A stretch of 34,822 nt of DNA from Bacteroidales bacterium (GTDB lineage: Bacteria; Bacteroidota; Bacteroidia; Bacteroidales; UBA932). The stretch covers positions 1 through 34,822 of the forward strand of contig JAFUWW010000051.1 of NCBI GenBank assembly GCA_017471085.1, read 5' to 3'. Positions 7,334 through 14,559 of this stretch are shown here, piece after piece (the first letter of the stretch is position 1; every line of letters starts with the position of its first letter). The position numbers and the translations under genes were made by a program. The notes below the pieces were generated by a model. The model saw only the letters and a program-made list of their open reading frames with translations, was not told where the DNA came from and searched no databases.

Positions 7334-8610
7334 AGCCCCGTTCTCCCTGGTTCTGGATACCGACCCTCTATTTCGCAGAGGGGATTCCTTATTATGTGGT
7401 GAACAATATCTCCGTGATCCTTTTCAAGAAAATGGGGATGGGGAATGCCGACATGGCCCTCTATACCAGTTTGCTGTACCTTCCCTGGCTCATCAAGCCG
7501 TTCTGGAGTCCATTTGTGGATATTCTCCGTACCAAACGTTGGTGGGTGGTGGCCATGCAGGTGCTGATAGCGGTCCTTTTCGCAGGACTGGCTTTTTCCC
7601 TTCCTTCGCATACCGGCGGCGAAGTGTCGCTGTTCACCGGTACGCTCGTCCTGTTCTGGATAACGGCTTTCGCATCGGCCACGCACGACATCGCCGTCGA
7701 CGGTTTTTATATGCTGGGGCTTACGGAGACGGAGCAGTCGCTGTTCGTGGGCATCCGCAGCACTTTCTACCGGCTGTCCAACCTGTTTGTGCAGGGGGCG
7801 TTGGTGGTGTTGGCAGGCGTGTTGGAAAACAGGGGAGACATTCCCTCCGCGTGGCGCGCTACGCTGCTTGCCGCCGCTCTTGTCTGGACGCTCGTCACCC
7901 TTTACCATCTCTGGGCCCTGCCCCGTCCTCGGGTCGATGTCCGGCGTTCCCAGACCACGGCAGCAGGCATTGTCAGGGAATTCGGACGTACTTTCGCCAC
8001 TTTTTTCCAAAAGCCGCTGGCCTGGGCGGGCATTGCCTTCATGCTGCTATACAGGCTTCCGGAAGCTTTTGCCCTCAAGATTCTGCCGGCCTTTCTCGTA
8101 GACCCGGTTTCCGAAGGCGGCATGGGGCTGTCCACGGTTGATTTCGGCCTTGTCAACAATACGGTGGGGGTTGCCGGGATCGTCCTTGGAGGCATCCTGG
8201 GCGGCATTTTCGTCTCGCGGAAGGGGCTCCGGCGTTCGCTTTGGCTCATGGCCGCCTCCCTGGCCCTTCCTTGCGTCGTTTATCTGTATATGGCTCTGGT
8301 CCAGACGGTTCCGTTATGGGTGGTGGGCCTGTGCGTGTTTGTGGAGCAGTTCGGTTACGGCTTCGGCTTCACGGCCTACACCCTCTACATGATCCATGTG
8401 TCGGAAGGGGAGTTCAAGACCTCCCATTATTCCCTCTGCACAGCCTTCATGGCCGCTTCCATGATGCTTCCCGGCCTGATTGCCGGCATGCTGCAGGAAG
8501 CCATGGGCTATGTCTGGTACTTTGCCCTGGTGCTCTTCTGCGGCGTCGCCACCGCACTGGCCGTGCTTATCGCCCGCCGCACCCTCCCTGCCGGTTCCGG
8601 CCGCAAATAG
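7330..8610 (+). CDS. ampG: AmpG-like MFS permease (muropeptide uptake)
   Basis: 426 residues and about 12 predicted membrane helices. The N-terminal PRSPWFWIPTLYFAEGIPYY and the later WLIKPFWSPFVDILRTKRWW match the Bacteroidota AmpG-like branch of the major facilitator superfamily. AmpG imports GlcNAc-anhydroMurNAc peptides released by wall turnover. The start codon overlaps the stop of the SpoIID fusion. Convergent murI and namZ lie just beyond, which supports a peptidoglycan recycling role, but the transported muropeptide is an inference. Confidence 0.8.
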   Translation: MKPRSPWFWIPTLYFAEGIPYYVVNNISVILFKKMGMGNADMALYTSLLYLPWLIKPFWSPFVDILRTKRWWVVAMQVLIAVLFAGLAFSLPSHTGGEVSLFTGTLVLFWITAFASATHDIAVDGFYMLGLTETEQSLFVGIRSTFYRLSNLFVQGALVVLAGVLENRGDIPSAWRATLLAAALVWTLVTLYHLWALPRPRVDVRRSQTTAAGIVREFGRTFATFFQKPLAWAGIAFMLLYRLPEAFALKILPAFLVDPVSEGGMGLSTVDFGLVNNTVGVAGIVLGGILGGIFVSRKGLRRSLWLMAASLALPCVVYLYMALVQTVPLWVVGLCVFVEQFGYGFGFTAYTLYMIHVSEGEFKTSHYSLCTAFMAASMMLPGLIAGMLQEAMGYVWYFALVLFCGVATALAVLIARRTLPAGSGRK

Positions 8611-8630
8611 CGGATTCTTATCCACGGTGC

Positions 8631-8662
8631 AAAAAAAGAGGGCATCCCGGGAGGGCGCCCTC
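8631..8662 (-). terminator. Terminator of the murI-namZ-repeat-protein series
   Basis: GAGGGC (8638-8643) pairs with GCCCTC (8657-8662). On the minus strand the hairpin is followed by a T tract, the complement of AAAAAAA at 8631-8637. It lies 28 bases past the stop of the minus-strand gene ending at 8691, in the gap where that series meets the AmpG gene. Confidence 0.65.
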
Positions 8663-8690
8663 ATGATAAGCAGGGTGTGGTGCATCATTA

Positions 8691-10220
8691 TTAACGGTAG
8701 ATGTTGTACTGGTTGTAAAGGGAACCGTACATCTGGCCAAGGACCTCCAGGAAGGGCTCGCCTTCGAAGACGGTGGTGCGGTATACGGTATTGTCAACCA
8801 GGTAGTACTCGATTCCGTTCATCACGATGATCTCGTAATCGTCCGGGAGGGAGGTGACCAGGGCGCCGGCCGGCGGCACGATGGTGGAGTACATTCCGGA
8901 GGCGCTGATGGTGTAGAACACCCCGTCCTGGTAGAAGTACTCGGAGTTGGCGTAGGCGTAACTCTGGACAAGGCCCAGCATGTTAGCCAGTTCGTAGGCC
9001 GACAAAGCCCGGTTGGTGTTGAGCGCATAGTTGGCGTTGGATGCCGCGATGCGTGCATTGTTCTGGGCGATGATCAGGTTCTGCCGTGCGATTACGTTGT
9101 AGTTGTCAAAGACCGTGTTGAAAGTGCGGTAGGTGTCGCAGTAGTATGCGAACCGGATGGCTCTCAGGATGGCCCGGTCGATGGCAACCTCCAGCGGGGT
9201 ACCGAACGGAGGACGGCAGATGACGTAGGACCCGCCGAAAGGACGGTAGTAAATGCCGTTGTAATAGTAGTAGTCGATTCCCCAGTGGGAGATGTGACGA
9301 TATCTCGGCGGCAGGGTGGTGATGCGGTATCCGTAATAGTGCGGATGGTCTCCCCAGAAGAAACCGGGGCGGTCCCAGGGCATCGGCTCGCGCATGCGCG
9401 GAGCCACACGGTACATCTCGTGATGGTCGTCTACGCGGAACTCATCGTTGTAACGGTAGTTGAAGCCGTTGTCGCGATAAGGCTCCTGGGCGGCCTGGGC
9501 CTGCTGGCCGGAAGTGCCGCTGCTCAGACCTCCGCGGCTGGCATTGGTGGCCCGTACGGTGCCGCCGGTGGCTGCGGAAGAACTGGAACGGGTGCCGGAA
9601 TTCCCGCGATTGTCCTGCTGAGCGGCTGCCGTGCTGCCGGAGCGGCTGCTGCTGCCGGTGCTGGAGGAGCGGGTGGCGGAACCGGAAGAGCGGGTGGCAG
9701 AGCCGGTGGAGCCGGAACTGCGGGTAGCGCTGCCGGTGCTGCGGGAACTGCTGGAAGAGCTGGCTCCGGAAGAACGGGTGCTGCTGGAAGAACCGGTGGA
9801 GCGGGTGCTGGAACCGGTGCTCCGGGTAGCTGTGCCCGTACTGCGGTTGCGGTTGTCCTGCTGCGATGCGGCGGTGCCGCTGCTGCGGGTGCTGGAAGTT
9901 CCGGTGCTCCGGGAAGCGTTGGTTCCGGAAGAACGGGTGCTGCTGGAAGAACCGGTGGAGCGGGTGCTGGAACCGGTGCTCCGGGTAGTGGTGCCCGTAC
10001 TGCGGTTGCGGTTGTCCTGCTGCGATGCGGAAGCGGTGGCCCGGCTGCCGGAAGAAGAACCGGAAGAGCGGGAAGCGCTTGCGGAAGTGGTGCTCCTGGA
10101 CGTGGTGGAGCGGGAGGCGCCGGCGGTGCCGCGGGAGCGGGTCTGTGCCAGCATATCAGGTGCCGTGAGCATGGCGAGTGCCATTGCAAAAGTAACGGCG
10201 GTTGTCAGAATCCTTCTCAT
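8691..10220 (-). CDS. Exported Ser/Thr/Arg-rich repeat protein with a Tyr-rich C-terminal domain
   Basis: 509 residues. The N-terminus is a signal peptide with likely cleavage after MLAQ (~residue 25). Residues ~27-245 are low complexity, made of short runs such as STRSTGSS and SSGTAASQQDNRNRSTG. A 53-residue block occurs twice and is also duplicated at DNA level. The rest is folded-looking: HPHYYGYRITTLPPRYRHIS, then HWGIDYYYYNGIYYRPFGGSY and a helical region. This resembles the DUF6515-type exported proteins of Bacteroidota, an uncertain assignment. The basic Ser/Arg linker could bind the wall or polyanionic polymers (inference). It follows namZ by 19 bases and is probably co-transcribed with it. 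Confidence 0.65.
   Translation of the reverse strand: MRRILTTAVTFAMALAMLTAPDMLAQTRSRGTAGASRSTTSRSTTSASASRSSGSSSGSRATASASQQDNRNRSTGTTTRSTGSSTRSTGSSSSTRSSGTNASRSTGTSSTRSSGTAASQQDNRNRSTGTATRSTGSSTRSTGSSSSTRSSGASSSSSSRSTGSATRSSGSTGSATRSSGSATRSSSTGSSSRSGSTAAAQQDNRGNSGTRSSSSAATGGTVRATNASRGGLSSGTSGQQAQAAQEPYRDNGFNYRYNDEFRVDDHHEMYRVAPRMREPMPWDRPGFFWGDHPHYYGYRITTLPPRYRHISHWGIDYYYYNGIYYRPFGGSYVICRPPFGTPLEVAIDRAILRAIRFAYYCDTYRTFNTVFDNYNVIARQNLIIAQNNARIAASNANYALNTNRALSAYELANMLGLVQSYAYANSEYFYQDGVFYTISASGMYSTIVPPAGALVTSLPDDYEIIVMNGIEYYLVDNTVYRTTVFEGEPFLEVLGQMYGSLYNQYNIYR
9765..10030. repeat. 159-base in-gene direct duplication
   Basis: Bases 9765-9871 recur at 9924-10030 with only a few substitutions. The offset is 159 bases, exactly 53 codons, so the reading frame of the Ser/Thr/Arg-rich protein is kept. 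This is a likely site of length variation by slippage or recombination. Confidence 0.8.
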
Positions 10221-10239
10221 AGCATCTAAAGTTTAAAAG

Positions 10240-11478
10240 TTAGCGGTATAAGTAGTATTTTTGGGAAACCGCCCGGAAATCATCGGTATCCTTGTTCCAG
10301 AAATCAACGATGTCGGCGACTTTCAAACGCTTTCCGAAAGTAGTCCTTACATAATCCGTACCACAAACGATATCCAGCATCCTGGTGCTCTTCAGCGGGA
10401 AAGGATTATGGCCCGGGAAGAGCTCGTGAACCGCCTGCATCACGTAAAACTGGGTGAGCGTGATGGTAGCCGCCTCATAGTCTGTATAGAAGAACTGCAC
10501 CCCGTGCACCAGCTTGCCGGAAAGGCTGCCGGAAATGGGTTTGTAGTGGATGGTGCGGAAAGCCGTGCCAGGAATCTGGTAGCTGTCCAGACGTTCCTTG
10601 AGTTTATCGGCATCGATCCAGGTGGCGGCAAAGGTCTGGAAGGGGATGGTGTATCCTACGCCGATGTTCAGGTGCCCCATTTCTCCGCAGATGCCGGCGG
10701 AAGGATAGCCCGTCGCCGATTCCATCGAAGGGATGTTGGGCGAGGGGAGAATCCAGGGAAGCCCTGTGTCGCGGTACTGCATCCAGCGCTCCCAACCCCG
10801 CATGGGAATCACGTTCAGGTGGCATTTGAGCGGCTCTTCCTTGCCGGTCTGGCCCTTGTTGAGGCCTTCCTCGTTGATAAGCCCGGCCAGTTCGCCCACG
10901 GTGAGGCCGTATACATAGGGGATGCGGAATTCACTTACGAAGGAGTAGAAATTGTCTTCCACGTAAGGGCCTTCGATCTTGAGGCCGCCCAGGGGATTGG
11001 GACGGTCGAGCACCAGCACTTCGATATCGGCCTTGGCGCAGGCGCGCATCACCAGACCCAGGGTGGAGATGAAGGTGTAGCTTCTGGTGCCCACGTCCTG
11101 GATATCGTAGACCATGACGTCGATCCCTTCCAGCATCTTGGCAGTAGGTTCGCGGGTGGCTCCGTAGAGGGAGAATACGGGAAGTCCTGTCTTGGGATCC
11201 TTGCCGCTATCCACATGGTCGCCTGCATAGGCATCGCCCCTCACCCCGTGCTCCGGACCATAAAGTGCCACCAGGTTTACCTGGGGGGCTTCAAAGAGAA
11301 TGTCGATGGTGGAGCGGAGCTGCCTGTCCACCCCGCTGGGATTGGTCACCAGCCCGACCCGTTTCCCTTGCAGTTCTTCGAAACCGTAGCTTTCCAGCAC
11401 CTCGATGCCGGGAATCACCTGAGCCCGAACAAACTGGCAGGCAAACAGGAGAAGCACGGCTGCGGCCAAGTGCTTCAT
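10240..11478 (-). CDS. namZ: Exo-beta-N-acetylmuramidase NamZ (DUF1343, GH171)
   Basis: 412 residues from the start at 11478, chosen because it gives a clean signal peptide (MKHLAAAVLLLFACQFVRAQ). The frame stays open upstream to 11532, but that extension would bury the signal. Conserved family stretches are visible: LVTNPSGVD, ALYGPEHGVRG, MVYDIQDVGTRSYTFISTLG, VLDRPNPLGG and YGLTVGELA. Family members remove terminal non-reducing N-acetylmuramic acid from peptidoglycan fragments in the periplasm or outside the cell. It lies 75 bases after murI on the same strand and opposite the AmpG-like gene, consistent with MurNAc/muropeptide salvage. No murQ or murK is seen in the window. Confidence 0.88.
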   Translation of the reverse strand: MKHLAAAVLLLFACQFVRAQVIPGIEVLESYGFEELQGKRVGLVTNPSGVDRQLRSTIDILFEAPQVNLVALYGPEHGVRGDAYAGDHVDSGKDPKTGLPVFSLYGATREPTAKMLEGIDVMVYDIQDVGTRSYTFISTLGLVMRACAKADIEVLVLDRPNPLGGLKIEGPYVEDNFYSFVSEFRIPYVYGLTVGELAGLINEEGLNKGQTGKEEPLKCHLNVIPMRGWERWMQYRDTGLPWILPSPNIPSMESATGYPSAGICGEMGHLNIGVGYTIPFQTFAATWIDADKLKERLDSYQIPGTAFRTIHYKPISGSLSGKLVHGVQFFYTDYEAATITLTQFYVMQAVHELFPGHNPFPLKSTRMLDIVCGTDYVRTTFGKRLKVADIVDFWNKDTDDFRAVSQKYYLYR

Positions 11479-11553
11479 AAACAGCGGTTTATGTGAGAAT
11501 CTTGCTGTGAACGTGTAGCGGGGACTAAACATAAGCTGTTGATTTTCGGTAAA

Positions 11554-12315
11554 TTACTTGATAGTGCTCACGAGGGCGAAAATGCGTTGGAGAGAATCCG
11601 GTTCTCCGGAGAAGTACAAGTCTACGGAAAAAGGACCTTCGCCGGTGGAAATCCCTTTTTCCCGGAGTATGCGGACGGTTTGCCGGGCAACGGCGGGCGC
11701 CGGGTCGATGACTTTGACCCTGGGACCGGCCAGCCGCTCTATCACAGGCTGCAGGAAAGGGTAGTGCGTACAGCCCAGGACGATGGTATCGGCCCCGGCA
11801 TCCAGCAGCGGTTGCAGGGAGGCCCTGACCGTGGCTTCCGCCTCCGGTCCGTCCAGGATGCCGCCTTCCACCAGTTCTACGAATCCCTGGCCCACGTGTT
11901 CCACGATTCTTACGTCGTCCTCGTACAAGCCTCTGGTTTTCAGGTATTTGGAGCCTTTCAGGGTGCCGGCGGTGGCCAGGACGCCGATGGTGCCGGTCCG
12001 GGTGCCCAGGGCAGCAGGCTTCACGGCGGGCTCCATGCCGATGAAGGGAATGTCCGGATATTCGGCCCTGAGGGTGGCGATGGCGGCGGCCGTGGCGGTG
12101 TTGCACGCCACTACGATGATATCGGCCCCCATGCCCAGGAGGATTTCCGTGATGGCACGGCCGCGGTCCTGGATGTATTCCGGGGTCTTTTCTCCGTAGG
12201 GGCAGTGGGCGTTGTCCGAGAAATAGACATAGCGCTCCTGCGGGAGCACTTTGATCAGTTCCCTGTAGACGGACAGTCCGCCGCTGCCGGAGTCGAATAT
12301 GCCGATGGTTGCCAT
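11554..12315 (-). CDS. murI: Glutamate racemase
   Basis: 253 residues, standard length. MurI interconverts L- and D-glutamate in the cytoplasm to supply D-Glu for peptidoglycan stem peptides. Hallmarks are GIFDSGSGGLSVYREL at the N-terminus, DNAHCPYGEKTPEYI, the first catalytic cysteine in VVACNTATAAA (C71) and the second in LGCTHYPFL (C182). A -7 box lies 8 bases upstream. The following gene on this strand is namZ, so precursor synthesis and salvage may be co-transcribed. Confidence 0.95.
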   Translation of the reverse strand: MATIGIFDSGSGGLSVYRELIKVLPQERYVYFSDNAHCPYGEKTPEYIQDRGRAITEILLGMGADIIVVACNTATAAAIATLRAEYPDIPFIGMEPAVKPAALGTRTGTIGVLATAGTLKGSKYLKTRGLYEDDVRIVEHVGQGFVELVEGGILDGPEAEATVRASLQPLLDAGADTIVLGCTHYPFLQPVIERLAGPRVKVIDPAPAVARQTVRILREKGISTGEGPFSVDLYFSGEPDSLQRIFALVSTIK

Positions 12316-12322
12316 AGTAACA

Positions 12323-12330
12323 CAAATATA
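12323..12330 (-). promoter_or_regulatory. -7 box of murI
   Basis: On the minus strand the bases read TATATTTG, fitting TAnnTTTG. The murI start codon is only 8 bases downstream, so the mRNA would be leaderless or nearly so. No TTTG at the ideal distance is seen. Confidence 0.45.
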
Positions 12331-12367
12331 AGCAATATTTACAAATATCCGGCCATGGCTCCGCCGC

Positions 12368-13876
12368 TTATCCGATATCGAAATGTTCGATTTCCTTCAC
12401 CAGTTTTCCGATAATCTGCATTTTGCAGTTGTACAGGTCGTCCGAGATGTCCACTTTGTAATAGTGGGGATTGATCAGACGTCTTTCTCCGGGAGAGAGA
12501 TGCCGGAGATTGTCCTGGTAGAATGCCTTCTTTTCCTGGAGGGAGTGTCTGGGGCAGACCCGCCGGCCTTCCGCTATCACCTGATGCTGCAGCGGGCGTG
12601 CCTCATAGGCCCCGGCTTCAAAACTCTTGTATTTGTAGGAATCGTATTCGTCGCGGATGGTGATGGCTTCCCTCTTCTGGATGGCCATGTCCAGTTTGTC
12701 TCCCCGGAGGCAGGTGACATCCACCTTGAAGGCAAACCCGTCCAGCGAGTCTCCTTTGGCCGAATCCTGTGCGCTGATGCGCCAGGTAATCTGGAAGCCG
12801 GGATTGATGAGCTTGATCTTGTCTTCGGAGCGTTTGAGCACGGGCTGGCCGTCGATCTGCACCAGTTTGTATACATTGCCGAAACAGGGGGCTGCCTTTG
12901 AGGTGGCGATGGCATCGCCCACGCCGTAACTGTCGATCCGGGCTCCCTGGCGCTCCAGGTCCGTGATCAGGTACTCGTCCAGGCCGTTGGTGGCGAAAAT
13001 CTTGCACTTGGTGCAGCCGTAGGCGTCCAGGGTGCGGCGCACTTCCTGGGACAGGTAGGCCAGGTCGCCGCTGTCCAGGCGGATGCCGTAACCGGGGGCG
13101 TAACTGTCGTCGATGCCGTTTTCGCGGAAAGCGCGGATGGCGTTCTTCACGCCGCATCTGAGGGTATCGTAGGTGTCTATGAGCAGGATGATGTTCTCTC
13201 CCTTGTGTGTTTTGATGTAGTCGCAGAAGGCCTGGTGTTCACCTTCTACGGTGCTTCCATAGGAAGTGATGAAACTGTGCGCCATGGTGCCGGTGGAGGG
13301 GACGTTGTTGAACGCTCCGGTAAGAATGTTGGACGAACTGGCACAGCCGGCGATCTGAGCGGCTTTTCCGCCATAGACGGCAGCCCAGGGGCCGTGGGCC
13401 CGGCGGGAACCGAACTCGGATACCGGTTTGTCCGTAGAACGGCAGACGCGGGAGGCCTTGGTGGCCACCGCCATCTGGTGGTTCAGGATGCACAGCATGG
13501 GCGTTTCCAGCACCTGGGCCTGCACCAGCGGGCCCACCACCGTTACGACAGGCTGGTTCGGGAATACAATCTCGCCTTCCCGCATGGCATAAACGTCGCC
13601 TGTGAACTTCATGGTGCTCAGGTACTTGCGGAATTCCCGGTATTCTTCTCCCGGGAGAAATTTCTCGTAGAACTCCTCCGGTTCGGAACCTAGGCGCTGC
13701 ACCATCTCGATCACTTCTTCGGTGCCGCTGACGACGGCCCAGTTGTTATTCTCCGGCGCCTTGCGGTAGAAAAGGTTGAATACGGCGATCTGGTCCTGCT
13801 TGCCACAGTCCAGATACGACTTTCCCATGGTGTACTGGTACTTGTCGGAAACATAGGCATTGTTGATTGTATCCAT
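12368..13876 (-). CDS. pncB: Nicotinate phosphoribosyltransferase
   Basis: 502 residues. PncB makes nicotinate mononucleotide from nicotinate and PRPP, the second step of the nicotinamide-deamidating NAD salvage route. Recognisable stretches are YVSDKYQYTMGKSYL at the N-terminus, SEFGSRRAHGPWAA, STGTMAHSFITSYGS (containing the active-site histidine region), LLIDTYDTLRCGVKNA and IRLDSGDLAYLS, which binds the phosphoribosyl group. Its divergent neighbour is pncA, encoding the preceding enzyme, and the two share a 92-base promoter region. Confidence 0.94.
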   Translation of the reverse strand: MDTINNAYVSDKYQYTMGKSYLDCGKQDQIAVFNLFYRKAPENNNWAVVSGTEEVIEMVQRLGSEPEEFYEKFLPGEEYREFRKYLSTMKFTGDVYAMREGEIVFPNQPVVTVVGPLVQAQVLETPMLCILNHQMAVATKASRVCRSTDKPVSEFGSRRAHGPWAAVYGGKAAQIAGCASSSNILTGAFNNVPSTGTMAHSFITSYGSTVEGEHQAFCDYIKTHKGENIILLIDTYDTLRCGVKNAIRAFRENGIDDSYAPGYGIRLDSGDLAYLSQEVRRTLDAYGCTKCKIFATNGLDEYLITDLERQGARIDSYGVGDAIATSKAAPCFGNVYKLVQIDGQPVLKRSEDKIKLINPGFQITWRISAQDSAKGDSLDGFAFKVDVTCLRGDKLDMAIQKREAITIRDEYDSYKYKSFEAGAYEARPLQHQVIAEGRRVCPRHSLQEKKAFYQDNLRHLSPGERRLINPHYYKVDISDDLYNCKMQIIGKLVKEIEHFDIG

Positions 13877-13896
13877 TCCGATGCGGTTATTTTCGC

Positions 13897-13904
13897 AAAG
13901 GTAG
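13897..13904 (-). promoter_or_regulatory. -7 box of pncB
   Basis: TACCTTTG on the minus strand, 20 bases before the pncB start codon. No good -33 box is seen at 19 bases. It is back-to-back with the pncA promoter, so one regulator or polymerase bound here could affect both genes. Confidence 0.5.
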
Positions 13905-13914
13905 TAAAAATACT

Positions 13915-13945
13915 TTGCCCGGCCACGGAAAATAAGTTATATTTG
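13915..13945 (+). promoter_or_regulatory. Promoter of pncA
   Basis: TTTG (13915-13918), 19 bases, then TATATTTG (13938-13945): an exact match to the Bacteroidota promoter pattern. It decides the pncA start, because the GTG at 13945 lies inside the -7 box and cannot be in the mRNA. Confidence 0.75.
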
Positions 13946-13968
13946 TGAACGATTATAAAATGCGGAAA

Positions 13969-14559
13969 ATGAAAGACAGTGCACTTGTAGTGGTAGACAT
14001 GCTCTACGATTTCATAGACGGGTCGATGGCTTGCCGGGAAGCAGAAAAGGCCGTCCGGAATTCGCTCTCCCAGATCGAAAAACTCACGGAAGATGCGGAG
14101 AAGGACGACGATACCGGCATCCATTCCACCTATCCCATCCTCTTTGTCCGGGACCACCATCCCGCCGGTCACTGTTCTTTCAAAGAGCAGGGCGGTCCCT
14201 GGCCCCCGCACTGCGTCCAGCTTACCCATGGGGCCGATATCCACAAGGACCTGGCCTCCTACGCCACCGAAGACCTCACCTTCTTCAAGGGAGAGGACCC
14301 GGGGAAGGAGCAGTACAGCGGCTTCGAAGGCTTGAATCCCGCCGGCCAGAGCATGGGTGAAGTCCTGCACCTGCTGGACGTGAGGAATGTGGCTGTCTGC
14401 GGAATCGCCACGGAGTATTGCGTGCGCAACACCGCAGAAGACCTTCTCAAAGACGGCTTCCGGGTGACGGTGCTCAAAGACTGCCTCGCCTATGTAGATG
14501 TCGACGGGCATGCCGCCGCCCTCAGGGAAATGGAGGCCGAAGGAATCCGGATCCTATGA
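13969..14559 (+). CDS. pncA: Nicotinamidase
   Basis: 196 residues from the ATG at 13969 (13960 is the alternative; the upstream GTG at 13945 lies inside the promoter). PncA hydrolyses nicotinamide to nicotinate and ammonia. The isochorismatase-fold catalytic triad is present: Asp10 in ALVVVDMLYDF, Lys107 in FFKGEDP and Cys151 in GIATEYCVRNTAEDL. Metal-binding histidines are provided by RDHHPAGHCSF. Its product feeds PncB, encoded divergently. The stop codon overlaps the helicase start (ATGA at 14556-14559). Confidence 0.93.
   Translation: MKDSALVVVDMLYDFIDGSMACREAEKAVRNSLSQIEKLTEDAEKDDDTGIHSTYPILFVRDHHPAGHCSFKEQGGPWPPHCVQLTHGADIHKDLASYATEDLTFFKGEDPGKEQYSGFEGLNPAGQSMGEVLHLLDVRNVAVCGIATEYCVRNTAEDLLKDGFRVTVLKDCLAYVDVDGHAAALREMEAEGIRIL

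Noticed and set aside
9285..10229. Gly/Ala-rich open frame on the plus strand
   Set aside because: It is the complement of the Ser/Thr/Arg repeat region; the opposite strand has a signal peptide, a folded C-terminal part and an operon context.
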